The notes beneath the pieces are model-generated. The model was given only the letters and a program-made list of their open reading frames with translations. It made no database searches and had not been told where the DNA came from. 64,000 nt of DNA. Origin: Andrena cerasifolii (taxonomy: Eukaryota > Arthropoda > Insecta > Hymenoptera > Andrenidae). Position numbers and translations under genes: made by a program. Positions 1-11,500 of the stretch are shown here, piece after piece. Position 1 is the stretch's first letter; each line of letters starts with the position of its first letter. The stretch lies in NCBI RefSeq assembly GCF_050908995.1, contig NC_135126.1:10664001-10728000 (forward strand), in the 5' to 3' direction.

Positions 1-400
1 TCGTCATTACGTAACTTGTTCTACTTCGGCGGAGATAAAGCCAAGTGTGTGCTCTCCGCATATGACCGATATCATCGCGAGGAATCTAGAACTCGCCCGA
101 TATCTCGACATTTTCAAATAGTTAACTAGCGCGGGAGTACCTCGTCTAGCTCGTCCGGAACTGCTTTTACGATTCGAGGATTACTGCGCGCACCGCAATG
201 ACTTTTGCCTCGGATGTCTCTGTTACAATAGCGTTACGAGGAATAGAACCAGCAAGGATGGAAGTAGAAAATTTTCCAATTCCTGGACGCACACACGCAA
301 CATCCCTCTCTTAGCAAAAGATTGGTTCAGTGAGTCTTGACTGAACACAAAAATTTCCCCAAGTAGAATACCAAGTGCTTCCTATATATTAACTTCGAGT
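1..400. other. Unique noncoding DNA
   Basis: I see no coding frame, repeat or RNA gene here. Base composition is mixed with many CpG dinucleotides, like most of the window. Confidence 0.6.
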
Positions 401-468
401 CTCACTAAATACTGAACTCAGCGACTGTGCACTATCTGCACAAGTCGCTGAGTTCAGTATTTAGTGAG
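401..468. other. Near-perfect 68-base hairpin
   Basis: Bases 401-426 are the exact reverse complement of 443-468, giving 26 uninterrupted pairs. The stem extends by GTGC (427-430) pairing with GCAC (438-441) past one bulged A at 442, leaving a seven-base loop (431-437). Such a stem could be a microRNA-like or siRNA-generating hairpin, or a very short palindromic MITE. The lack of mismatches is unusual for an animal microRNA precursor and favours a young palindrome or hairpin RNA. No clear target duplication flanks it, and I do not recognise either arm as a known microRNA. Confidence 0.75.
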
Positions 469-2084
469 ATATTATCTGCGTCCATCGTTCACATTCGAAA
501 TTCCTGGTGGGGGTGCGATCCGCCTATCGATATCTATAAAAGCGCGAACAGGGAAAGGTAAACCGCGAGGAAGTAGAGTGGCAAGTGGCTGCTCCCTTGC
601 TCTATCGCCTAAATATGATCCGAACGCAGATGAACGGATAGCAGGGGAGCGTTTGAGCCGCACGTACCGCGATTCTATGCGGTGCACGCGTGCGTGCATC
701 CACGTCCGTCGGCAGTTACGTGTACACGTATGTGCACCGGGGTTGTGCACGCCACGTAGCGGTGTGTACAATGTGTAGTCTCTCGTACACCACCGAAGGA
801 TAGCCGAGGAAGCCCGTAGGGCCTGTCGGAGGTGAGAACAGTACATTACCCTCGCTCGCGTACGCCTCTCCGCCTCCTCGACTCTTTTCCCCTCGTGTCT
901 ACCATTCTCCACCCTCGTCCTTCCTGCTCGGCCCTCCAGCGCCACCCGCATGCACCGGCCCTCTTCCTCGCTCTATCATTATATTCACGCATCTCTCGAG
1001 CCGCGACACGGCAACGCCGATCTTCCTCCCTTTTCTAAACGCAGCCACGTCGCTACACGGTAACGTCGTTGCTGGATCACGGCCGGAAAAAAAAGTGCGG
1101 GGGAGGGACAGAGATAAAGAGATTAAGCGAGAGCGCGAGCAAGAGATTGGGAGCGTCGCGAGCCGAGGGACTTCCGTGATTCAATGGTTTGTAATTTCAG
1201 ACGGATTTTAGGGGAAACGGGCGACTTTCTTTCGCGGGGGTGAATGCCCCCTTTCGGCTGGGTTAAACTGGAACCGCGTTGTTGCGGGCGCCAATGCATT
1301 CAGAGGGGTGGAAGTCGATGGCGAAGAAGCTGGAAGACGCGAGGAAATACCGATGAAAAAACTTTCTTTGTCTAAAGACAGTTGTCTAATATTCAATGTC
1401 ACCCAATGATCATGATTATTGTTAAATTGTACGACCAGACATTTACATCGGCGCGAACTGGACAAGAGTGAACCTTGAACTCCCAACATCCCCCGAATTT
1501 CTTCAGTTTAGTGACCGCTGCGGTTCCTCGTCGCAAAATACGACACTCTCGCTCTCGAACCATTCGTTTCCCTTGTCCAGGGCAGGGACAGAGGTCGCAT
1601 AGTTATCGACACGGCAAGGTTGTCGCCAATCAGGCTTGGTTAATATAATGAATACCCAGACAGGGCGTACAAGCATCCATGGGAACTGGAAGAATACTCT
1701 AGCGACGTATTAGTCTGCGTGGGTGTCGTCACGGAGGATGACGCGAATTCAACAATAGCCCTCGCTGACGAGAGAAAAGAAGAAATATGAAGGTCCATTA
1801 GAGTGGCTGTCGCTCACATTGCTGACTAGCTACACAGGGTTTCTAACTGGCGGTACGAGCAAAAAGTTGATGATTCCACGTGAACGAGATACGTCAGAAG
1901 TGAAATGGAACCTCTCCACCAATTTCCTCTTCCTTCGCGTAGTAAACGAGCTACGATCTGACCCAGAATCTTCCTAGGATGACCCTTTACGGCACGTGTT
2001 ACGTACTCATCCAATTGCACCAGTAAAGTCGGCGCAACAACGTCATCGAGGGAGAAGAACGGCGGTCGGTGTCCATTTGTTCGC
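469..2084. other. Noncoding, CpG-rich promoter-like part at 640-1200
   Basis: The part at 640-1200 is rich in CpG, with pyrimidine-rich stretches around 860-1040 followed by a purine-rich stretch around 1080-1160. In hymenopteran genomes this look is common around transcription starts and 5' leaders. No convincing start codon, splice-bounded exon or TATA box was found. Frames of up to 159 codons on both strands are arginine- and serine-rich and look like chance. From 1200 to 2084 I see nothing notable. Confidence 0.35.
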
Positions 2085-2515
2085 TGCTAATGAAATTGAA
2101 CGGGGAATGCAAATAAATGAAACAAACGAGCTCGGGTTATGGTAATGTATTAATGACGTGGGAATTTTAATTCCGTAACAATAATTTGTACAAATATATC
2201 CGAGCAATTAAATATGGGGCTGGCCATTAAATACCGACCGGCTGTCTCGCGTTCCCTGCATCTGGCGCCGCGGCCGATATTTGTAAAGCCTACGGGGAAT
2301 CCTCGGGCTCTCGCCGCAATAAATAATTAAACGCCGCCATAATTGGTTACAGGCGCGAGATTTTCGACCGAGAGGGGAGCGGGGGAATTTATTAACTCGC
2401 CGTCGGATTTATTCTGTTTGACTAAGTGATTAAATCTCAATGAGAGCGGACTCGGTAACGCCTCGGTATCCTGCGAGCGTGCACCGGCCGCGGTACGAAT
2501 AAATGCAATCAAGTT
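2085..2515. promoter_or_regulatory. Candidate conserved noncoding element (POU/homeodomain-rich)
   Basis: A perfect POU octamer, ATGCAAAT, lies at 2107-2114. The following 300 bases hold many TAAT/ATTA cores (for example in TTTTAATTCC, GCAATTAAAT, AATAATTAAACG and GTGATTAAATC) set in GC-rich DNA. Clusters of this kind are typical of enhancers near developmental regulators. The motifs are seen directly; enhancer function and conservation are inference. Confidence 0.3.
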
Positions 2516-4579
2516 CGTTGCCGTCTTATCGGAATAGAGGGATTGATTTTGACTCGTAAGGGAGGGTAGACGATTTGTTACTGTTACGCGGACCCTCGCA
2601 CGTGCTTATTACCGCTTCTATAGGGAGCAGAGCTATGAAAAATTTCTTCTGTATCTATTACCGTACGTCACCGTCCAGCACTCTGGCATTGTGCAATTTT
2701 CTTATAGACCACGGTAGAGTGTGCTGTATGACGCGTGAGTCATTTACCGGAGCCTCGATTCCATTCTATTTATTCCTACTTTTCCTTCTGACAGCGGATG
2801 GTAGATCTTTATTTGACGTGCAATTGAAACCTTTCCAGGGGTTATTAATAACTGCAGTCAGGTATGTAACGATCCAGTCGGGCGAGGTGCAAAAAAACGT
2901 ATGAATGAAAGATAATCGATAACTCAGGTGGATCAGTGGCCCGAGGATCTGTACGAGTTCTCGCGGAAGGAAGAATTCGCGGGTTCAGTCGTCGATTCGA
3001 AAAGTTCGGCGGAGCTCTCGTAACCGCGGCATCCTGTTTCGGACCGGCTCGTAATGTTTTTCCATTTAGGAAAAGCAGGGAGGGAAATGGGAAAGCGAGA
3101 CACCGCGGATATCCCTCAAAATCCGTTTGAATTGGGTAAGTCGGGAACCGATATCGGTGAAACGCAGCCACGCATACAATCTCGATATACGGGACGCTGG
3201 AGAGTTAGCCCTTCTTATGTAAAGTCACGTTATTCAAATGTGTTGCGAGGGGTATTATCCCGATTTGCCTTAATTCCTCTCCATATGGAATTTTTACCTC
3301 GGCCGAACCTTGAAAAATTGAATGTCGTTATATACTTTATTCGGCAGGCGAATTTACTTTCTAAATATTGCTGGGGGGGACTCGCGGCACCGCGCAGTCA
3401 TAGAGACAACGCGTCGCGGTATTTAAATAATCAAAGTACATCCCACGATCTCGCAAAGCGAAAATACCATCTGTATGGCTTGCACGATTTGACGTAACGT
3501 GGCCAGAAAAATCCGTCGTTCCGCGACATTGTTCGCCCGTTTGAAAAGCTTTTTCGGTGGCGACGCGAGGCATTCGACGGAAATTCTGCGGATCCGAATC
3601 TCTCCAGACGATCGCAATCCAACGGCTGTTATCCAGAAACAGCGACATTCGTTCCCCTACGTCATTCCATGCAAACGGGTTCCGTAACGAGGTCATGGCG
3701 AGTAATGGAAAGATTCCTTCGCGTACGCGTCTGAAAAGGCTGGCGTCACTATCGCGCCCTTTGAAATTCGACGAAATCGTTATGCACTAATTCCGAACGA
3801 TTCATTGAATCGCCCGCGAACCGGGTCAGAAGAGAAATGGGGCGAAGTTACGCGGAAAAATAGAGGAGAAAGAGCGGGCGTGTACATTGTACGCGCTCTT
3901 TAGGCGCCGGTTAAATGGCACGCATTCAAGGGAGAGGCAGAGAACTCGCAGGAAGAAAGGGAATCGCAAACACGCTCGGAGAAATCTTAATGAAAGAGCA
4001 AGTTCCTGAAGGGATGACAAAAGCCTCTTCGAAGGCATTCGGAATCGTAATACGTTTCTGCGGGATAAAACGCCAGAGAGTACAGTCCTTTCGAAAACGG
4101 GACACGGTGTATACATAGCACTGCGAATCGTCCGGGATTTCGTTGAAAACGGTGTAATGAATTCCCAGATTTCCTGCTGTTACATATTCAACTACGCAAG
4201 AATAATTGTTCGATCGTTACGAGGTGAATTGCAGGGTACTAGGGATGGAAGGAAAATAGTAATCCTTATAATACTCGGCAATGTTTTAGCGGGACCTCGG
4301 GGTGCTTGCCGCCCTTCTTCGCGCCCGATCAAAAATTTCCATATAATTCTCGAGATTCAATGATCCCCTCCTGTCGATGGTCGCCGTTCGATTTCGCGTG
4401 ACGTCGGGGGGGAGCAGGGCTGCTCGAGAATTCCGTCTCCTGAGGTGGAAAAACGCGAGGAATCCCGGGGACGCGGAAGGAACAAGGATTTTCACGGAGG
4501 CTACCTGTCGCGCATACTGAGAGGCGGCGATCTTATTAGGGTTACGTGCAAGCAACTCCCGAAGAAAGGAATTAATGCA
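2516..4579. other. Unique noncoding DNA
   Basis: Many overlapping short frames exist on both strands, none longer than about 150 codons. None has a recognisable motif, consistent codon bias or splice borders. No repeat or RNA gene was recognised. Confidence 0.5.
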
Positions 4580-4740
4580 ATTCCAATTAGCCGGACCGAC
4601 TAGTCGCGTAACCGACGACCGTGGTCGGTTGGTTTTGCGCTCCTTTGGAGGAGACAAGCCGCCACTCGTGAAAGCCAGTCACCGACAAGGCGGCACGTAC
4701 CGGCGAGCCGGGTCCCGATAGGAAACGAACAGGTAAGTAA
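4580..4740 (+). promoter_or_regulatory. Possible 5' untranslated exon end with consensus donor
   Basis: CAG|GTAAGT at 4730-4738 is a full-consensus 5' splice site on the plus strand, with the exon side ending at 4732. The 150 bases before it are CpG-rich and lack a long open frame, as expected for a noncoding first exon. The bases after it turn strongly purine-rich. One perfect donor is expected by chance in a window of this size, so this stays a weak candidate. Confidence 0.22.
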
Positions 4741-5265
4741 CTAAGTAAGTAGAGGCCGTTCGAATAGGTACGAAACGTGGGAGAGGCGGACAAAGAAGAA
4801 TGACAGAGGCAGGGCGAGGGGGATGGCGGCACGGAGAGCGTGAAAAAGGGAAGGACGAGAGAGGTGCTCGACGGGGATGGAGGTGGAGTTGAAAAGAAGC
4901 GGAGAAGAGCAGGCGAATAGAATTTAAACGAAAGAACCAGCTAAAAAGGCAGAGGGGCGAAATGGAGGAACGCTTAGCAGTGGAGCGTTTCCAGAACTAA
5001 TATGTAAACGAATAAAGAGAACGAGAAGGACGAGATCGCGCGGTAAGGGGGAGAAGTTCACCGGCCAATAAATGACTGGGAATCCCAAAGGATGGGAGTA
5101 CCGAGGCCGGAATCGAGGCGAAGGGAGAGAAAGAAATTCCACGAGACAACGGAGCGGAAACAGAAGGAAGCGAGGGAGAAGTATACGCTGCAGATCGCGA
5201 AGAATCTTGGGGTTGCTTCAGAAGGGGCCTAAATAGAGGATTCACGAGTGTCGCCGAGTAATGGA
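4741..5265 (+). repeat. Purine-rich tract
   Basis: Over about 480 bases the plus strand is dominated by G and A (runs such as GGGAAGGACGAGAGAGG), without a fixed repeat unit. Similar polypurine blocks recur at 39990-40200, 43690-44060 and 54330-54960. It is low-complexity sequence that can bind GAGA-type factors or form triplex. The minus-strand pyrimidine frames across it encode only serine-, proline- and leucine-rich low-complexity peptides and are not genes. Confidence 0.55.
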
Positions 5266-7277
5266 GAAGCGAGCGACTGATGACGCTGATGGACAGATCT
5301 GTTCGGAAGCGATTGAGGCTCTTTAACTCGGCTGGCGGGATGACAGGGTCTTTTCTTTCGAGCTAGACGAATTTTCACCGGGAGATCGAGTGAGTGTCTA
5401 GATCCCTAGGTGTTGACCGCGGGAATCGGTCGACAGAGATTCGGGCCGAAAGTCTGACAGACAGGGCGGATCAAATGGACTTCAAAGTGAGATTCGTGAT
5501 ACGCGGCATCCCCGGTGAGTGCCGTTAATCGGCAGTTCATACCGCAATTATCGACATTCCTAGCTCCACAATCTGAGGGACGGAGGGAGATATCTGGACG
5601 GTCCTTCCACACATTAGCTCGTAACGGATCCAAAGCCTATGTAATGCGCCGGTATTACGTAATAATAGGGTTTCGATAGGGAGTCGAGGATTGGATAAGG
5701 TGCAATTAAAGGTTCCTTCGGCCCGTTCGAATGTGGGTGTAGAGATATGTAATGTGTTCTCCATAATCTCCATCCAGCAGGGATCAATGAACTTTGGAAC
5801 TGTACAGGAACAGAATAGTTCTCCGCATACCTAAGTTGAAGTATCAATTATTCCCTTATTTTCTTTCCACCGCACATTTCCCATATCTCCGGAAGGCCCA
5901 TAGGCTTTCGATATTTACAACTGATTGGAAATTACACGCTCGTAATCGCCAGGGGATGCCAGAGGTCGCGGCGCGTCCGCTCGACACGCGATGCACGATA
6001 TATCAACTTTTAAACGCGATAATATGCACCCTTCCAATATACTTCCTATATATTTCCCTCCCGAGAAGTTGGAAGGAATTCCCGGAGGCATAACTGTCAC
6101 GATAACGCTCCTAAATGCATTCATCCCCCGACTTTCGACTCGCACTTCCGTCATTTCCCTTCTCCTGGAATCCACTTGGCGTTCTGATTCTCCTCGATGA
6201 TCGGAAGCTTCTGAATGCGAAACGTCGTTTCACGTTCTCGCGAAGCGCGTCCATGCACGCCTTTCAATTCCAGGAAAGTGGCTAGTAATGTTTTTTAATG
6301 TCCCGATACAAAGTACCGGGCGGAATCTGTACGCTCTCATCGCGATACCCTTCTGCGCCGAGATTTTCACTCCCGACATGAGAAAGCAGCGCTTCCCTTT
6401 TTCTCCGCCCGGCGGCTGGTGTACGAGCGCATTTCGACGGCCGGAGAAATAAGCGAAACGAAGCCGGGAGGTCGTATTAAAATGTTCTTTTCAACGATCG
6501 CCAGAAATCCCATTAAACCGGTTTGAATCGGGCCGCCTTAACGATCGGGACGGGGAAGAATCTGAATGCGCGACGTGAATTTTTCTTCTGCTACTTAAAG
6601 TTTGAGCGCTTAATGTATCAGCCGGAATATATCTCCCCGGGAATAAGATTGATTACGTCGTTATCGTTGTAAGCCACCCGCGAAACCGGGGGCCCGAGCC
6701 TTTTCCACCGAATAAAAGTGCACGCTCCCGTAATGCCAAGCAACGCGAGCCCTTGACGACTCGTCCAACCTGCTCGTGCACCGTGTCCCGACTCGATTAA
6801 ATTGTGTCCTCGTGCTCTTTGTGGCCGGGTTAAGTGAATTTCGCTTGGATCCTCCCGCCACGCGAGACGCTCCCGAAAGAAAACCCGCCACGCTCGAAAC
6901 AGCTTTGTCTCCTTTTCACTCGCCGCCTTTCCTCCGCGCCGTCGCGGGTCGCCTCCTTTTTTCGCGGAGCCGTTTGCAACCGCCTCACATCCAGCCACGG
7001 TCGAATAAAAATATGTATGTACAGAGTTCAGCTCCGAACGCCCGCGCCGCCCAAGGAAGCTGTATTTCAAGATGGCTCTCTCCGCGAGAGAGATTTCGGA
7101 CGGGGCTGATTTATTCGAGCAGGCGGGGGCTACCCGGGCAATCCGTGTGTCGTACACGCGAGTCCAGGTCAGTGGGAAATAAAAGTCCCAGCTGCGATTA
7201 ATGTTACTTATCAATACTGCTGCCCCTTCGATTATCTCAATTATTCCTGGCAATAAATAAGCGCGGGCTCGTCATGC
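5266..7277. other. Noncoding, with conserved-looking block 6280-7260
   Basis: A 211-codon minus-strand frame (6618-7253) is the longest open frame in the window. It has no domain, no membrane or signal pattern and overlaps an open frame on the other strand, so I treat it as chance. Bases 6280-7260 mix CpG-rich DNA with ATTAAA/TTTAAT words and resemble other conserved-looking noncoding blocks here; that is inference. Confidence 0.4.
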
Positions 7278-7324
7278 GGCTGGCATTCGTGTCCGGTACA
7301 CCCGAACACGGACGAGTGTCAGCC
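7278..7324. other. Imperfect 47-base stem-loop
   Basis: GGCTGGCATTCGT (7278-7290) pairs with ACGAGTGTCAGCC (7312-7324) through 13 pairs including two G-T wobbles. A few further pairs are possible towards the loop with small bulges. The stem is too short for a typical microRNA precursor unless the flanks also pair, which they do only weakly. Confidence 0.35.
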
Positions 7325-7898
7325 GATTCTCAGGCTCAGCGTTGCCTGCGTGTCTACATTTCTGCGGGGACAAACGTTCCCAACGAGGCAGTAATTTCAG
7401 CCCATCGATTCCTAGGAACGCGACTGGATGCCAATGGCTAGCCGAAAGGGGAGGCCGATAGTAATTGTGATGTATGAAGTTAGAAGTAGATGCAAAGAGA
7501 CGTGGCTTGATGGATGAGAGGTGAGGGTGCGCCGCTACGCGAAAGGCGGCACAGCGAAATGGAATAACGCACAGTGGGGAGGCGCGTTATGGAATACGAT
7601 CGATGCTTACTTAGCGTGGCCTGACGATGTTCGACAAGTTTTTGATACGTCCCTCTCCTTTCGCCGTGCCAGAACCGAACGCGAGCTCCTTCTTCATCAT
7701 TTTCCTCGAACACGCCGCGGAGAGCTCGAATATGTTCATAGCGTATCGAGATAAATAGGATAAGCTCGGAACAGCGCAAGCTGTGTACCTGATTTTACTG
7801 CTGGTGTACACGTTGTGAAAATCCCCATAGATCGAAGAGCGAGTCGGTTCCTCGTGAGAAGAAATCGAGACCGTTTTGTAAACTCCTAATGGAATGGT
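7325..7898. other. Unique noncoding DNA
   Basis: Only short overlapping frames on both strands are present. I see no feature of note. Confidence 0.5.
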
Positions 7899-7901
7899 TT
7901 A

Positions 7902-8503
7902 GGGGTCATGCTCAGTCAGGAGGCCGAAAAAAGGATGGTCTTTGGAAATTTTTTACTCAAAAGCTATAACACATTTCTCAAAAAATCTTTTTTCCTTTCA
8001 AGGATTGCATCTAGTACCGTACATCGTAATTTTTTTATTTAAAAATATTTAGCAATAACTAAGTTATTGTCTGGGTTAGGATTTTTCGAAATATTGATTT
8101 GGGAAAAAGTGGCTGATGTTTAAAGTAAGAGTTTCAATATTTATCATAAATCGTGCCAGATTTTCGTCAATTACAAGAAAACTAAGCATCGGATAAAAAG
8201 ATCCTTCGTTCAAATACTAGATAATAGAATACAATAAGTAAATTCTTTTGAATTTTTTATATTAGGTGATCGACTTTCGAGCAGCAGTGGTCACCGCAGA
8301 AGCCTTTATTTTTAGAGAACCTTCGAGTGATGGACAATAACTTAGTTATTGATAAATATTTTTAAATAAAAAAAATTACGATGCACGGTAATAGATGCAA
8401 TGCTTAAAAGGAAAAAAGATTTTTCGAGAAATGTGTTATAGCTTTTGAGTAAAAAATTTCCAAAGACCACCCTTTTTTCGGCCTCCTGACTGAGCATGAC
8501 CCC
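7902..8503. mobile_element. Foldback MITE, PIF/Harbinger-like, TTA target duplication
   Basis: The 170-base left arm (7902-8071) and 171-base right arm (8333-8503) are inverted copies about 95 percent alike by eye. They start GGGGTCATGCTCAGTC and enclose a 261-base AT-rich spacer. TTA directly flanks both ends (7899-7901 and 8504-8506). A 3-base TTA duplication with G-rich termini is typical of PIF/Harbinger elements. There is no transposase frame, so the copy is non-autonomous. The inner ends of the arms carry a further small palindrome (CAATAACTAAGTTATTG). The near-identity of the arms suggests recent insertion or arm conversion. Confidence 0.85.
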
Positions 8504-11500
8504 TTAAGAAAGAATCTCTTCTAAATACTATGTATCTCTAAATTCTCTGACCTCCTTTCTACATCGCCCACAATAGACCATCGTCGATCTTCCCACCGTG
8601 AGATTTACAGTGCAATTTACAGCCCATTTCCGAAGGATCGATTAACCCAGGGAAAACTAGCAGCGACGATAAATTTCTATAAAGCCCGTGACAAAGAACT
8701 ACGAGGAATTCGGCAAGACGTACGAGACCGCGCGGCATGGAAGGGCGTGCATCAAGGACGCTCCTCATGATACATTATCATGCTTCCGTATCGTGAGATA
8801 TTACCGGACGCGGCTCCCAGCTGTGGCGGATTCGAGCAACCGTTGAATATTGTGATTTCCGAGAAACGTAAAGTCTCGCGGGTGCTATCGTTCGAACGGC
8901 TCCCCGCCGATATATTGTCCAAGAATCTCTGCTCCGTTTGCGTCGCGAAGGGGACACCGAGGATGGCAGAGCCCGTTACGAGGGCACGTCCCACGGGTAC
9001 CACTTGCACCAAATTGAAACTGGTCTTTGCATTGGATTAACTCTTTGCGGGGTCGCGACTTCGCCTAGTCCGTCTCGGCAATCCCCTCGTGTCCACCTTG
9101 TCGCTCGCGCCGACACTCTTCGTCCCCTCGCGCGGACTCCAGCCGGCTGAAGCGACCAGCAGACAGTCCGAGGAGCCTTCGGTTACGCTGACGGGACTTT
9201 CGCGAGACCCTCTGCGCGGGTTACGATAAAAAATTGCGAGAACAAATGCAGTTCTCGCTGGAACGGTGCAGATAAATTACTCTTCCCCTATTTCGAGTTT
9301 CTTCGTTCTCAGGGAACTTTTTGATGAAGGGATTACGCTAAAGTGTAATATTTTCTCAAAGTTTCATCGTCGTGAAAGTTTCGTCCAACATTTTCACTGT
9401 ATAGGTACTAAATAAATGATGTTTCTCTGTATAGGTACTAAATATTTAAATTCACTTGCCCCTCCGTTTCGGCTTTACCGTTTTAATGCTCGGGGACGTA
9501 AACACCGAGCGTGACCGAAGGAAATGAACCCCTCGCAATCTCGACGCGGTTCAGCTGAAACGTTTATCTAATACCCCCTCGATTCGTATGTTCTGAGAGT
9601 GCGAAATTCCTTGGTGGTAATCCCCTGTAGAACCTGGGATCTCTGGGCTGTAAATTAAGCCACCCTCCGATCGTGTGTCTGACTGTTTGTCGTTCGAACC
9701 CCTTGGAGGGGATTACTGCGTGACAGCGAAAACTTTTGCGGAGGCATTCGCCCGCAACAGGAGTTATGAAATAGTCGATTTATTATTACATTCCTGTTGC
9801 AGTTACCATAAACAATTAATCCACCGATCGACCGATGCCTACATAATTCAAGCTAGAAGAAGAATCTTGGATCAGTAATCTTCCACCCCAAGATGACGTT
9901 TAACCCCGGAAACGAGGCTCTCGAGCCATCGATTTTTTTCCCTCGTTTCTTACCCCAGAAGGAGCTCGTCACACACGCTCATCGAAATCCCTTGAATTTT
10001 CAAGGGGAGTCGAGGTAACGCAGCCCGCGGAACGCCATTAGCGTGTACAATGGAACGGAACCGAACGCAACGACATGCGGAACGTATGCACGGGCCCAGG
10101 TATCATTTGGCTTGCACCGCTCGAAGCATGTGTCTTCATTAGGCGTCGGCTAGGGGCGGCGCAGTTCCACTGAATCACATCGGGAAACCAACCATCGTGG
10201 CCTGAATTAAGCGCTAAATGCATCCCCCACCTCTCGCTTGCACGCCGACCTCCCCCTGTGAAACCTCGTCCCTAGTACCCGCTCTCTCTGTACCTACTTT
10301 AAACTTCCTGCCTCCGTCGCCTTGCCACCCGACCTAGCCGGTCGAACTCGAACGCTGGGTGTTTTGCATACGGGAGCCATGAATGCATTGCGAGACGTTT
10401 GAATTCAAAGTATGTAATAGCGAGACCCCTACCGAGCCAAATCCTGACTCTCTACAAGGTTTTTGGATCGCGGCTGCGATTCCAGGGCCGATTTTCCCTC
10501 CCTCCGCCGTGTTCCGGATACAATACAGAAGTATACGCTTCCGTTGCTCCGAATTGGCCGCGCTTAAGAGGCAAACTGCTCTAGCTTTGTTTCGTATTCA
10601 CGGTTACGCTTCTGTTTCATAGGTCCACGGTTAGAGTACGTCGAATAAAATGAAGCACTAGTGGCGCTGTTCTTTCGCAACTGTATATAATAAGAATCCT
10701 TTCCTCCACTTATTTTTCCCCAAAAATCTGACCATCCGCTGGTATCGCCGTCAACCGCACCCCGTATCCCCATTTGTCTCGCTTACTACGAGTAGCTAGC
10801 TTACACTCGAGTCAGCCAGGGTGTCCCAAAGGACCCAGAATTACGTGGCGCTTCAGGGATAGAACATTGAATTAATAACGTTCTCGATAGTGGCGGAGAG
10901 ACGCGGGATGGTCCAGACCGATGCAGAAACTCGTCAACGTGCTGGAAATAACTTTGCGGCCTCTGTCGCTGCCCAAACGCCTCGCCGATGACCGGTGAAG
11001 ACGAGGACGCGCCGCGTGCGCGAAGTAAACCGAATCATCTGGATACTTGAGCCCGTGGAAACCGCGGGAGGTGCATTACACGCTCGTTGCACCTTTGCCA
11101 GGGTGGTGGCTAGGGACGGTTTACAAGAGAAAGGTTGCTTCCCCGAGTGGACGTGATACGCGCTTTGAGCCGCGGCCAAACCTCCATCCGCGTCCACCCT
11201 CTCCTCCATCCCTCTGTCTCCTGACGGCGACTTCTTCTCTTTGTGCCCGCTCGTTTACCACTAAATCACTGTTACATCGTCCGTGCATTACTTGCTGGCA
11301 GTATAAACGTTGGGCGCCCTGGCCGCGCCACGGTCTCCCCTCCCCCTCCTCCCCGGTTTTTGTCGAGAAATAAATTATTTGACAAATAATTGCGAGCGCG
11401 ATACACTTTATGCCGGTCGTTGTAGTAAATTTTACGAGCGGACCGTTTACCAGGCGCGCCCTTACGCGGGACCTCCTTACGTCCAGCGAGCAATCGTTTT

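Noticed and set aside
427..442. The hairpin loop contains TGCACTATCTG, which matches part of the insect miR-277 sequence.
   Set aside because: Only 11 bases agree, they lie in the loop rather than in an arm, and the flanking bases do not continue the match, so it is probably coincidence.
6618..7253. The longest open frame in the window (211 codons, minus strand).
   Set aside because: It has no motif, signal or coding bias and overlaps open frames on the other strand. CpG-rich DNA makes such frames by chance.
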